A stretch of 64,000 nt of DNA from Actinoplanes regularis (GTDB lineage Bacteria > Actinomycetota > Actinomycetes > Mycobacteriales > Micromonosporaceae): positions 62,001 to 126,000 of the forward strand of contig NZ_FZNR01000023.1 of NCBI RefSeq assembly GCF_900188005.1, written 5' to 3'. The notes under the pieces are model-generated. The model did no database searches and was not told where the DNA came from. It saw only the letters and a program-made list of their open reading frames with translations. The first letter of the stretch is position 1. The number at the start of each line of letters is the position of its first letter. Made by a program: the position numbers and the translations under genes. Positions 18,620 to 27,976 of this stretch are shown here, in pieces.

Positions 18620-21112
18620 TCAGAGACGCGGGTCGACCGGCTCCGACTCGGCGGCCAGGATCGCGAAGACCAACTCGTGGACCCGCCAGGACGGCGCGCC
18701 CTCGGCCAGCCGGTCCAGCGCTGCCAGGCCGAGCCCGTGCTCGCGCAGCGCCAGACCCCGCTTGCGGCCGAGGTTGCGCCGCCGCAGACCGTCGAGCTGC
18801 TCCCGCCGGGTGTACTCCGGGCCGTAGATGATCCGGAGGTACTCCCGGCCACGGCACTTCACACCGGGCTGCACCAGCCGACCCTTGCCGTCCACGGCGG
18901 CGAGGCCGGCGTACGGCTTCACCACCATGCCCTCCCCGCCCGCCCCGGTCAGGGTCAGCCACCAGTCGGTGGCCTCGGCCTCGGCGGCGGGATCGGCCAG
19001 GTCGAGCACCATCCGCCGGGTCGGGGTGAAGATCTCCGGATCGGCGGCGACCAGTCGGTCCGCGATCGCCAGGTGCCAGCCGTGATCCTTTTTGGCGAAC
19101 GTCGTCCCGGCACCGGCCAGCACCGCGAACGGCGCGAGCGTGACACCCTTCAGCCCGTCGGTCGGTTTCACGTACGCCCGGTACGCCGCCGAGTAACCGT
19201 CGATCTCCGCCGAGCGCAGCTCGATCCGTTCCCGCAGGTCAGCGACGTCCAGGCCACGACGGGCTGCCCTGCCCAGCAGGTCCAGGGCGGTCGGCAGAGC
19301 GGCCCGGCCGGCCACGCCCACCCCGGCGTAGTGGTCACGGATCAGGCTGCCCGCCTTCGCCGACCAGGGCAGCAACTCGGTGTCGAGCAGCAACCAGTCG
19401 GTCTCCAGCTCGACCATGATCGGCTCGGCCGCGGCCCGGACCCGGGCCAGCAGCGGCTCGTCCAGTTCCGGGCCGAAGAACGGCCGGCCGGTCCGGGTCC
19501 AGATGGCGTCCCCCGTTCCGGACAGCGACACCCGGACCACCGCCCGGGAGCCCATGTGCTTCTCCTCGCAGACCACCCGGTCGATACCGGCCGAGCGCAG
19601 ATCGGCGAAAGCAGCGGACGGGTGTTCCAGGTAGCCCTCGACGGTCGAGCTCGAGCACGGCGCCATCGTCGGCGGCAGCCAGATCAGCGTCTCCGGGTCG
19701 ACCGCGAACCGGCCCATCACCTCCAGGGCGGCCGCGGCGTTCTCGGCGGGGACGGTGGTCCGGCCGTACCCGTAATCGAGGTGTTTGCGGCCGGTGACGT
19801 CGGCGATGTCCAGACCGCGGTCCGGCTCCGCCTCGACGGTGCGCAGCGGCCGCACCGGCGCGTAGTACTCCTTCGCCGCCGGCGTGTCGATCAGCTGCCG
19901 CTCCGGCCAGCGGAGCGCGGTCAGCGCGCCGCCGAAGACGCAGCCGGTGTCCAGGCAGATGGTGTTGTTGATCCACTCCGGCTGCGGGGTGGGCACGTGA
20001 CCGTAGACGACGGCGGCGGAGCCCCGGTACTCCCGCGCCCACGGGTAGCGCACCGGCAGGCCGTACTCGTCGGTCTCACCGGTCGTCTCGCCGTACAGCG
20101 CGAAGCTGCGCACCCGGCCGGAGGCGCGCCCCTGGTACGCCTCCTTCAACCCGGCGTGCGCCACCACCAGCTTGCCGTCGTCCAGCACGTAGTGGCTGAC
20201 CAGGCCATCGATGAAGGATCGCACCTCACCGACGAACTCCTCCGGCTCCGCGGCCAGCTGCTCCAGCGTCTCCGGCAGCCCGTGGGTGAGCTGGACGTTG
20301 CGCCCGTTCAGCTTGCGGGCCAGCTTCTGCTCGTGGTTGCCCGGCACACAGATCGCGTGACCGGCCGCGACCATGCCCATCACCAGACGCAGCACGCCGG
20401 GCGAGTCCGGGCCGCGGTCGACCAGGTCACCGACGAAGACGGCCTTGCGGCCCTCCGGGTGCACGGCGTCGACCGGGCGGCCCGACCCGTCCCGGATCAG
20501 CTCCCAGCCGAGCTTGCCGAGCAGCGCCTCCAGTTCGGCGCGGCAGCCGTGCACGTCGCCGACGATGTCGAACGGGCCGTGCTCGTCGCGCCGGTCGTTG
20601 AAGAGCTTCTCGTAGCGGATCTCGGCACCGGCGATCTCCTCCGAGCCGCGCAGCACGTGCACCTTTCGGAAGCCCTCGCGGGCCAGCTGGCCGAGCGAAC
20701 GCCGCAGGTCGCGCTGCATCCGGGTGAGGACCTGGCGGCCGAAGGCCCGGTCCGTTCGCGCCTGTGTGCGCTCCCAGGCCACCGACTCGGGGACGTCCAG
20801 GACGATCGCCACCGGCAGCACGTCGTGCTCGCGGGCCAGCTTGATCAGGCCGGCGCGAGCGTGCGACTGCAGGTTGGTGGCGTCCACCACGGTGAGCCGA
20901 CCGGCGGCCAGCCGCTTGCCGGCCACGTAGTGCAGCGCGTCGAAGGCGTCCGCCGAGGCCGACTGGTCGTTCTCGTCATCGGCGATGAGACCCCGGAAGA
21001 AGTCCGAGGAGAGCACCTGGGTGGGCGCGAAATGGGCGCGGGCGAAGGTGGACTTGCCGGATCCGGAGATGCCGACCAGCGCGACCAGGCTGAGCTCGGG
21101 AATGTCGATCAT
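18620..21112 (-). CDS. pnkp: Polynucleotide kinase-phosphatase-ligase (bacterial Pnkp)
   Basis: Trifunctional RNA-repair enzyme of 830 residues. The N-terminal 5'-OH kinase has Walker A GISGSGKS (14-21); the central binuclear metallophosphoesterase has GDVHGC (185-190), GDLVDRGPD (228-236) and GNHE (258-261), healing 2',3'-cyclic phosphate ends; the C-terminal adenylyltransferase has the nucleophile in EEKHMGSR (Lys518). This order is that of the Clostridium thermocellum Pnkp. The adenylyltransferase of that protein needs Hen1 to seal. ATG 21112 overlaps the Hen1 stop (ATGA), so the two are translationally coupled; an ATG at 21271 would lie within Hen1 and is rejected. All three active sites look intact. 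Confidence 0.95.
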   Translation of the reverse strand: MIDIPELSLVALVGISGSGKSTFARAHFAPTQVLSSDFFRGLIADDENDQSASADAFDALHYVAGKRLAAGRLTVVDATNLQSHARAGLIKLAREHDVLPVAIVLDVPESVAWERTQARTDRAFGRQVLTRMQRDLRRSLGQLAREGFRKVHVLRGSEEIAGAEIRYEKLFNDRRDEHGPFDIVGDVHGCRAELEALLGKLGWELIRDGSGRPVDAVHPEGRKAVFVGDLVDRGPDSPGVLRLVMGMVAAGHAICVPGNHEQKLARKLNGRNVQLTHGLPETLEQLAAEPEEFVGEVRSFIDGLVSHYVLDDGKLVVAHAGLKEAYQGRASGRVRSFALYGETTGETDEYGLPVRYPWAREYRGSAAVVYGHVPTPQPEWINNTICLDTGCVFGGALTALRWPERQLIDTPAAKEYYAPVRPLRTVEAEPDRGLDIADVTGRKHLDYGYGRTTVPAENAAAALEVMGRFAVDPETLIWLPPTMAPCSSSTVEGYLEHPSAAFADLRSAGIDRVVCEEKHMGSRAVVRVSLSGTGDAIWTRTGRPFFGPELDEPLLARVRAAAEPIMVELETDWLLLDTELLPWSAKAGSLIRDHYAGVGVAGRAALPTALDLLGRAARRGLDVADLRERIELRSAEIDGYSAAYRAYVKPTDGLKGVTLAPFAVLAGAGTTFAKKDHGWHLAIADRLVAADPEIFTPTRRMVLDLADPAAEAEATDWWLTLTGAGGEGMVVKPYAGLAAVDGKGRLVQPGVKCRGREYLRIIYGPEYTRREQLDGLRRRNLGRKRGLALREHGLGLAALDRLAEGAPSWRVHELVFAILAAESEPVDPRL

Positions 21113-22482
21113 GCGGTCACCTCCGTCGAGGTCTCGGTCTTGGTGAAGAGGGCGAGCTGGGTCGGTGCACCGGTGGTCTCGTCCGGATCGCCGACGCCAC
21201 GGGTGGTCACCGTGTAGCCGTAGCGCTCGGCCACCTCGTTCGCCCAGGTGGCGAACTCGGCGCGGGTCCACTCGAAGCGGTGGTCGGAGTGGCGCATCCC
21301 GGTCAGGCCCTCGTAGTGCACGTTGTACTCCACGTTCGGCGTGGTCACGATGACGGCACCGGGCCGGGCGCGACCGAACACGCTGGCCTCCAGGGCCGGG
21401 AGACGGGGCAGGTCGATGTGCTCGATCACCTCCATCAGCACGGCCGCGTCGTAACCGTTGAGCCGGTCGTCGTGGTACGTCAGCGCGGTCTGGACCAGTT
21501 TGATCCGGTCACGCTGGCGCGGTGCCATCCGCTCCAGCCGGAGTCGGCGGGCCGCCTGTTCCAGCGCCCGGGAGGAGACGTCGGCCCCGACGATCTCGGT
21601 GAACCGGGCGTCCTTGAGCAGCGCGGACAGCAGCGCACCGGGCCCGCAGCCGAGGTCGAGCACCCGGGCGGCGCCGACCTCGGCCAGCGCGGCGAGCACC
21701 GCGTCCCGGCGCTGCTCGGCCAGCGGCGCCTTGCGGGTCACCGGAAGCTCCGACTCCTCCTCGGTGACCGGCTGGTCCGCCTCGAGCAGTTCCAGGGCGG
21801 TGGTGGCCAGTGACTTGCGGTGCGCCAGGTAGCGCCGGGCGATCAGAATCCGCTCCGGGTGACCGGCGAGCCAGCCCGAACCCGCGCGGAGCAGCTTCTC
21901 GATCTCGTCCGGGGCGACCCAGTAGTGCTTGCCGTCGTCGAGCACCGGCAGCAGCACGTACAGATGGTTGAGCGCGTCGGCGAGCCGGAGCGTGCCGGTC
22001 AGGAGCAGGTCGACGTAGCGGCTGTCGCCGCCGATCTCCGGCTCGAACGGGAGCGGGGTGGCGGTCACCGCCCAGCCCAGCGGGGCGAACAGGCGGGTGA
22101 CCAGCTCGGTGCTGCCGCGGAGCACGGGCACCCGGATCTCCAGCGGGATCGCCTCGGCGGCCAGCTCGGGGCGGTCTTTCGAGGCGCCGCGCAGGGCGCT
22201 GCGGAAGACCTTGGACAGGGCGCTGGCGAGCAGGCTCGAGGCGGCGTAGGGCCGATCGTTGACGTACTGACTCAGCTCGAAGGCGTCGGCTCGGGCGCGG
22301 AGCTTTTGCGGATCGACGTCCAGCAGCAGGGCGGCGGTGCACCGGTCCTCGGCGGCCTCGGGATACATGACATACGCCGTACCGGTGGGCATCTCGAACG
22401 AATGGACCTTGTCGGGATGCTTGACCAGCAGGTATCCAAGATCTGTCGCAGGGCGGTGGGTCGTCGTCACGGTCAGCAGCAC
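21109..22482 (-). CDS. hen1: RNA 3'-terminal ribose 2'-O-methyltransferase Hen1
   Basis: Partner of Pnkp, 457 residues. The N-terminal part (about 1-245) is the region known to activate the Pnkp ligase. The C-terminal methyltransferase has VLDLGCGPG (274-282) for S-adenosylmethionine and the Hen1 metal ligands in EVIEH (Glu351, Glu354, His355) and RHSDH (His398/His401), after TTPNVEYN. It adds a 2'-O-methyl to the broken RNA's 3' end before ligation, protecting the repaired site from recutting. GTG 22482 is the likely start; the frame stays open upstream to 22719 but that would run into the divergent sigma factor gene. No RNA toxin gene lies beside it. Confidence 0.95.
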   Translation of the reverse strand: MLLTVTTTHRPATDLGYLLVKHPDKVHSFEMPTGTAYVMYPEAAEDRCTAALLLDVDPQKLRARADAFELSQYVNDRPYAASSLLASALSKVFRSALRGASKDRPELAAEAIPLEIRVPVLRGSTELVTRLFAPLGWAVTATPLPFEPEIGGDSRYVDLLLTGTLRLADALNHLYVLLPVLDDGKHYWVAPDEIEKLLRAGSGWLAGHPERILIARRYLAHRKSLATTALELLEADQPVTEEESELPVTRKAPLAEQRRDAVLAALAEVGAARVLDLGCGPGALLSALLKDARFTEIVGADVSSRALEQAARRLRLERMAPRQRDRIKLVQTALTYHDDRLNGYDAAVLMEVIEHIDLPRLPALEASVFGRARPGAVIVTTPNVEYNVHYEGLTGMRHSDHRFEWTRAEFATWANEVAERYGYTVTTRGVGDPDETTGAPTQLALFTKTETSTEVTA

Positions 22483-22593
22483 GCCGTCGATGGTCGCAGC
22501 GCCGCGTCGCCGGTGCGATCGAAATTTCTGTTCCTGTGGACAACGGGCGCAATGCTTCCGGTGCCCGAACCCGTCATAGGAGCGGAGGTGGTC

Positions 22594-23076
22594 GTGACCT
22601 ACGAGGAGTTCGCCGACAGCAGGCTCAGCGCGCTGCTGCGTTATGCCGTCATGCTGACCGGCGACCCCGTCCTCGCCGAGGACCTGGTTCAGGAGACCAT
22701 GCTCCGCGCCCAGCTGCACTGGTGGCGGGTGGCTCGCAGTGACTCGCCCGACGGCTACGTGCGCAAGATCTTGACCAACCAGTTCATCGAGTCACGCCGC
22801 GCCTCGTGGTGGCGTCGTGTGCTGCTGCGAGCCGATCCTGATCCGGTGGTCGCGGCGCCCTCCGATCATGCCGCCGAGAGCGCCGAGCGGGACCGGGTCT
22901 GGTCGATGCTCGCCGGCCTGCCGCGCCGGCAGCGCGCGGCTCTCGTCCTGCGGTACTACGAGGACCTGCCCGACCAGGAGATCGCGGACATCCTCGGCTG
23001 CGCCGTCGGGACGGTCCGATCCGCCATCTCGCGGGGGCTCGTGGCGCTGCGCGCCGAGTTGGTGGAGGCCCGATGA
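22594..23076 (+). CDS. ECF sigma factor, SigE-like (actinobacterial group)
   Basis: 160 residues. Region 2 is seen around LLRYAVMLTGDPVLAEDLVQETMLRAQLHW and region 4 around LAGLPRRQRAALVLRYYEDLPDQEIADILGCAVGTVRSAISRGLVAL, the compact two-domain form of the so-called SigE/SACE-type ECF factors of actinomycetes. GTG 22594 has GGAGG five bases upstream; GTG 22588 is an alternative. Its stop overlaps the next ATG by four bases, and that protein has an anti-sigma-like N-terminus, so the two probably work as a pair. It is divergent from hen1. Confidence 0.93.
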   Translation: MTYEEFADSRLSALLRYAVMLTGDPVLAEDLVQETMLRAQLHWWRVARSDSPDGYVRKILTNQFIESRRASWWRRVLLRADPDPVVAAPSDHAAESAERDRVWSMLAGLPRRQRAALVLRYYEDLPDQEIADILGCAVGTVRSAISRGLVALRAELVEAR

Positions 23077-24125
23077 ACAAGATCGAGGAATCGGACGGAG
23101 CGATGAGCAGGGTCGAGGAGGAGCTGCGGGCCGCCTTCGAACGACAGGAGGCGCTGGTCCCGGATGCCGCTCCGATGCGGGACCGCATCGATTTCGCCTG
23201 GGTGCGGGTGAAGCGCCGTCGCGCCAAGCGACGGGTGATCGGCGCGGCCGTCGCCGTGCTGATCGCCGGGGTCGCGGTACCGGTCGTGTCCACCTCCTGG
23301 TGGCACGGGGGACAACCGGTGCCGGCGATCGGTACGGCGGATATGCGTGCTCCCGTCTCCGGCCCGGTCGACGTCCTGCTGCTGGGCACCGATCGTCGTG
23401 CCGGTTCCGCGGCACGCCGGGCGGACACGATCATGCTGCTGCACGTGCCAGCCGACCGGAACTCGGCCTGGATGATCAGCCTGCCACGCAACGGCCTGGT
23501 CGAGATCCCCGGCCACGGCCGGCAGAAACTCACCGCGTCGCTGGCGCTGGGCGGCCCGGAGTTGACCCGAGCCACGGTTGCGAAACTGACCGGGGTCGAC
23601 CTGGATGCCACCGTGACGGTCGATCTCGCCGCCCTGAGCGCGGTCACTGAAGGGGTGGGTGGCGTGACGGTCTGCCTGGACCAGGCGATTCCGCCACAGG
23701 CCGGTCGCAAGGGCCTCGCCGCCGGCTGCCAACGGATCGAGGGCGACGACGTGGCGCCGCTGCTGCAGGGACAGGACGGGCTGAAGAGGTTCGCCCTGGA
23801 CCGGGATCAGAACAATCGGCGATTCCTGCGCGCGTTGGCGACCCGAGTGACGACCGACGACTCGATGGCCGATCCGGCTCGGTTCCAGCAGCTGTTGGAT
23901 GCCGGTCGGGAAGGTGTTCGGATCGACAGCGATGCGATCGATCTGCTGGGCGTGGTCGCGAAGCTGTGGAAAGCGGATCTGGTCGGGGTCGGCCAGCCGA
24001 CGTTCAACAGCGCGGCTGACGGCGAGATTGTCGACAGTGCGCCATGGCTGAGCCTCTACCAGGCGATTCGTGACGACCAGCTGCCGAGCTGGGCCGAGGC
24101 CAACCCGAGTTTCATCGATCACTGA
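23073..24125 (+). CDS. LCP-domain (LytR-CpsA-Psr) membrane protein coupled to sigma factor
   Basis: 350 residues. Cytoplasmic N-terminus of about 65 residues with a helix (EEELRAAFERQEAL) and basic RVKRRRAKRR, one membrane segment (about 68-90), then an extracytoplasmic LCP domain: PVDVLLLGTDRRAGSAARRADTIMLL and SLPRNGLVEIPGHGRQKL, later RDQNNRRFLRALATRV. LCP proteins transfer undecaprenyl-linked glycopolymers to peptidoglycan. Asp and Arg residues of the pyrophosphate site (Asp-Arg-Arg, Arg-Ala-Asp-Thr, PRN) are present, although the usual PRD is PRN and the second basic motif is shortened. The overlap with the sigma gene and the cytoplasmic tail suggest an anti-sigma role; this is inference. 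Confidence 0.85.
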   Translation: MNKIEESDGAMSRVEEELRAAFERQEALVPDAAPMRDRIDFAWVRVKRRRAKRRVIGAAVAVLIAGVAVPVVSTSWWHGGQPVPAIGTADMRAPVSGPVDVLLLGTDRRAGSAARRADTIMLLHVPADRNSAWMISLPRNGLVEIPGHGRQKLTASLALGGPELTRATVAKLTGVDLDATVTVDLAALSAVTEGVGGVTVCLDQAIPPQAGRKGLAAGCQRIEGDDVAPLLQGQDGLKRFALDRDQNNRRFLRALATRVTTDDSMADPARFQQLLDAGREGVRIDSDAIDLLGVVAKLWKADLVGVGQPTFNSAADGEIVDSAPWLSLYQAIRDDQLPSWAEANPSFIDH

Positions 24126-24127
24126 CG

Positions 24128-24151
24128 GTCCGGGCCGCACTCGGCCCGGAC
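24128..24151. terminator. Terminator between convergent genes
   Basis: 10-bp perfect stem (24128-24137 with 24142-24151) and a CACT loop, two bases after the LCP gene stop and seven before the end of the convergent small gene. Probably bidirectional. Confidence 0.8.
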
Positions 24152-24158
24152 GAGCACG

Positions 24159-24359
24159 TCAGCGGTACTCGTCGTCGAACTCGACGACGCGGTTCTGTTC
24201 CTCGGCGTCCCACTCGTCTGCTTCGGCGGAGGTCGGTGCCGTCATCCCGATGTAGGCAGGCTTCTCGTCGGAATCGTCGTCCAGCCAGGCCGGAATCGCC
24301 TGCTCGGCGGCGTCCACCTCGGGCGTCTCCAGGTCAACTTCGTCAATCAGGCGCGTCAT
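24159..24359 (-). CDS. Small acidic hypothetical protein
   Basis: 66 residues, strongly acidic (EVDLETPEVDAAEQ, LDDDSDEK, EADEWDAEEQ) with a single short hydrophobic run (PAYIGMTAP). ATG 24359 follows GGGAGCCGAGG; an earlier GTG/ATG would lack such a site. No family recognised. It is divergent from fbaA and ends at a shared terminator, which supports it being real. Acidic composition suggests a small soluble binding or regulatory protein; function unknown. Confidence 0.65.
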   Translation of the reverse strand: MTRLIDEVDLETPEVDAAEQAIPAWLDDDSDEKPAYIGMTAPTSAEADEWDAEEQNRVVEFDDEYR

Positions 24360-24695
24360 CCTCGGCTCCCTTCTCGTGTCGCCAGGCCCCCGTCTCATGG
24401 TGCACGCTTGCCCGGTCGGATGCTGCACAAACCGCACCCGCCCATCAGGCATCACGGAGAGTGGTGGGCGGCGCAGGTCGCCGGGAAGCGATGCCCGTCG
24501 TGGTCCCAGCAGCGTGGATCCGTCACAGAAGTGCGGACATGACCCAGCACCGATCTCCCCTCACGGCGTGTCCGGAAAGATCGGGCGGGGAATTTCGGGG
24601 CGATTTACGCTACGCAACGCGACTGCGGAATACTGCCTGCTGGAGGACAGCGCGGTCCTGCCCTCTGCCCGTTTGAATGAGCAAGGAGCGCACCG
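24360..24695. other. Divergent promoter region upstream of fbaA
   Basis: 336 bases between the small acidic gene and fbaA without a convincing coding frame. It includes AAGGAG (24683-24688), the ribosome-binding site of fbaA, and presumably two divergent promoters; TTACGCTACGC near 24605-24615 is a possible -10 area. No terminator-like hairpin was seen. Confidence 0.5.
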
Positions 24696-25721
<1,026 letters not shown>

Positions 25722-25731
25722 TCGTTGGACA

Positions 25732-25764
25732 TCGGCCGGTCCCCATTCGGCGGGGGCCGGCCGA
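25732..25764 (+). terminator. Terminator after fbaA
   Basis: 13-base stem with one wobble pair (25732-25744 with 25752-25764) and a seven-base loop, ten bases past the fbaA stop. Confidence 0.8.
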
Positions 25765-25831
25765 CGTCGTATTGCGTTGTTACACAGCGACACGGGTACG
25801 ATCGTGCGGTCTTGATCAAGGGACGGTGATC

Positions 25832-26347
25832 GTGCTCGCTATCGAGGGCTGGAAACCCGAGTGGCATCACGATGCCGAGGCCCTCGCCGCCTCGCACCGG
25901 CACATGTTCGTGCGGCTCATCGGGCGGAGACTGCGATCAAGCTGGCTGCTCTGGGACATCGCTCAGCGTGGCTGGTTCGCCGACGGCCCAGTCATCCTCG
26001 ACTTTGGACCGAGTAGCGTCGAGATCACTCACCGTAAGTTCGATGAGTGTGCGATCACCTGGGGCCAGATCGACATGTCGGTCCCGATCGGCGACTACGG
26101 ACACTTCGACTGGCGACCCGACCCGCATGCCGCGCTGCGGAAAGCCCGGGGCCGCCCGCTGCGCGCGGTCAACATCATCGAACGGACCACTTCGGTCGAC
26201 TGGCGTCCACGGGTCCTGCACGCGATCGAGTTCCTGTTCGACGGCGCCCGGCTCGCCGTCTACAACGCGATGGACGAGAACGGGCTCACCGACGTACCGG
26301 AAGAGGATCTGCCGGCGGCGCACTGGCGCCGGGTGCACATCGCCTGA
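25832..26347 (+). CDS. Hypothetical protein
   Basis: 171 residues, soluble. No family recognised. The frame is GC3-biased and begins LAIEGWKPEWHHDAEALAAS; other features are paired tryptophans (SSWLLWDIAQRGWF), a VILDFGPSSVEITH strand-turn pattern, DYGHFDWRPDPH and a C-terminal AHWRRVHIA. AAGGGA eight bases upstream supports GTG 25832; GTG 25826 is an in-frame alternative. It lies between the fbaA terminator and a convergent small membrane protein. Composition suggests an alpha/beta globular domain; role unknown. Confidence 0.75.
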   Translation: MLAIEGWKPEWHHDAEALAASHRHMFVRLIGRRLRSSWLLWDIAQRGWFADGPVILDFGPSSVEITHRKFDECAITWGQIDMSVPIGDYGHFDWRPDPHAALRKARGRPLRAVNIIERTTSVDWRPRVLHAIEFLFDGARLAVYNAMDENGLTDVPEEDLPAAHWRRVHIA

Positions 26348-26358
26348 GCAAGTCGCGA

Positions 26359-26381
26359 GCGGCAGGCCGGGTAGCTGCCGC
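26359..26381. terminator. Possible terminator in convergent gap
   Basis: 7-bp perfect stem (26359-26365 with 26375-26381) and a nine-base loop between the convergent stops at 26347 and 26411. Confidence 0.45.
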
Positions 26382-26410
26382 AACGAGCCGGAGAGGCCCG
26401 AGTGGCGGGC

Positions 26411-26671
26411 TCAATCGCTGCCGCCGCCGCCACCGCTGTCGCCGCCACCGAACGAGCCCCCGCCGTCGCCACCCCACGACGAGCCGCCGTCGTGGTGCCC
26501 GTGCCCGCCGTGATGGTGCCCGGAGGAGTCCCAGGAGGTGCTGTCGGCGCCCTCCGCGCCGAAGTACGTCGTTCCCGCGGCACCGTGCCGGCCGCGGCTC
26601 CGCCGCCCGACCACCGCGGCGAGGATCACCATCAGGATGATGCCCACGAGGAGTAGCAACAGAAACGTCAT
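26411..26671 (-). CDS. Small single-pass membrane protein, Gly/His-rich
   Basis: 86 residues. One N-terminal membrane helix (TFLLLLLVGIILMVILAAVV, about 2-21), a basic stop (GRRSRGRHG), then a Gly/Ser/Asp/His-rich tail with HHHGGHGHHDGG and runs of GGGDSGGGG. The orientation by positive-inside puts the tail in the cytoplasm. The histidine cluster could bind metal, but that is only composition. It precedes nothing obvious; the following gene on the strand is a LOG-like protein ending 44 bases upstream of it. Function unknown. Confidence 0.68.
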   Translation of the reverse strand: MTFLLLLLVGIILMVILAAVVGRRSRGRHGAAGTTYFGAEGADSTSWDSSGHHHGGHGHHDGGSSWGGDGGGSFGGGDSGGGGGSD

Positions 26672-26714
26672 GTCCGCAGTGTGCGCCCCGCTGCCAAATC
26701 CCTGCGACCAGGGA

Positions 26715-27902
26715 TTATGCGGCCAGTGCCGTCATCGCCTCGTCGAGCGAGTCGGTGACCACGATCAGCCCGGACTGGTCACCGTGCGGTGATCGCGCCA
26801 GGAGCGTGCCCAGCAGGTCCACCACTGGAAGATTGGTCCAGTGCGCCACTCCGAGGAAGACGAACGCCCCGGACGGCCCGTCGGTGCGGTAGAACGTCTT
26901 CGTCGCGGCCTGGAAAACCTCCTGCACCGTGCCGGCCCAACCGGGCGCGAAGACGATCCCGCCCCGGGACAGCCGCAGGATCGAGTCCTCGCGGACGGCG
27001 TTGGAGAAGTATTTGCCGATCTGCCCGGCGAACAGGTTGGCCGGCTCATGGCCGTAGAGCCAGGTGGGCAGCGCCAGGCCGCCGTATCGGAGCCGGTCGG
27101 CGAGGTCCACTGCGGGCAGTGGATAGGACGCCCGGACGTTCAACGCCGCGGCGGTGTACGGATCGTGGTCCAGGAAGTCCGTGGCGGGCGCCAGCATGTC
27201 GATCGCCGTGTCCAGTTCCCGCTCGGTCCGGGAGGCGAAGTACGCACCCAGGTTGGCCGCCTCCATCACACCGGGACCGCCGCCGGTCACGATCAGCCGC
27301 CAGTCCTTGGCCAGCCGCCGGGCCAGCGTCGCGGCCATCCGGTACGACTGGGACCCGCGCGGCTCCGCGTGCCCGCCCATGATCCCGACCGCGCCCGCGG
27401 TGCCGTTCGCCGACGCCCAGGCGGCCAGCGTCTTGCCCAGCGCGTTGTCGATCGCGGCGTCGTGCATCCGCTGGGCGAGCGCTTCGCGGATGTCCGGGGA
27501 CGCGCCACCGCGATCGACGAAGTGCCGGTAGACGACGGTGTCGTACATGCCGGCGAAGCCCGCCTCGGTGAACCCGGCGGCCAGGTCCTCCGGGGTGTAG
27601 AGCAGCGCCGGGTGGGTCGGGTAGGGCAGCGTGCGGAACGGCGGCACCACGTGCGCGCCCCGCCGGATCAGGTCGATCTCCACCTCGGGGGAGGCGAACC
27701 GGCATCCGACGAAGAGGGTGTCGGACACGTCGACCGAGGTCAGAGCGGGCGGGTTACGGTCCAGCCGTAGACCGAGAACGATCAGTCCGGCCAGGGTGTT
27801 CTGGACGAGATGGATGTCGAGCTCTTCACGAGACTCGATCTCGAACGCGGTGGCGTCGAACGGCACGTCGCCGCCGAGCACCGGCTGTAGGGGGTCCGGC
27901 AT
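26715..27902 (-). CDS. LOG-like Rossmann-fold nucleotide-binding protein
   Basis: 395 residues. The C-terminal two thirds resemble the lysine decarboxylase-like/LOG family: VGIMGGHAEPRGSQSYRMA, then RLIVTGGGPGVMEAANLGAYFAS, then IVFAPGWAGTVQEVFQAATKTFY, corresponding to the usual PGGxGTxxE motif with one Gly replaced by Trp. The enzyme family cleaves nucleotide monophosphates from N6-modified adenosine (cytokinin release) or other nucleosides; the N-terminal 150 residues are an extra domain, so the role here is uncertain. ATG 27902 is chosen; a GTG six bases earlier is possible. It is divergent from the ADP-ribosylglycohydrolase gene. Confidence 0.8.
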   Translation of the reverse strand: MPDPLQPVLGGDVPFDATAFEIESREELDIHLVQNTLAGLIVLGLRLDRNPPALTSVDVSDTLFVGCRFASPEVEIDLIRRGAHVVPPFRTLPYPTHPALLYTPEDLAAGFTEAGFAGMYDTVVYRHFVDRGGASPDIREALAQRMHDAAIDNALGKTLAAWASANGTAGAVGIMGGHAEPRGSQSYRMAATLARRLAKDWRLIVTGGGPGVMEAANLGAYFASRTERELDTAIDMLAPATDFLDHDPYTAAALNVRASYPLPAVDLADRLRYGGLALPTWLYGHEPANLFAGQIGKYFSNAVREDSILRLSRGGIVFAPGWAGTVQEVFQAATKTFYRTDGPSGAFVFLGVAHWTNLPVVDLLGTLLARSPHGDQSGLIVVTDSLDEAMTALAA

Positions 27903-27976
27903 CCGTACATGGTGCTCCGCCCGTGCGAGCGGCAGGCGCACACCCCGCCCGTTGACGCGGAACCTAGAGTTGCAAC

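Noticed and set aside
18584..21217. 877-codon plus-strand frame across Pnkp
   Set aside because: Shadow of the Pnkp gene, which has all expected catalytic motifs on the minus strand.
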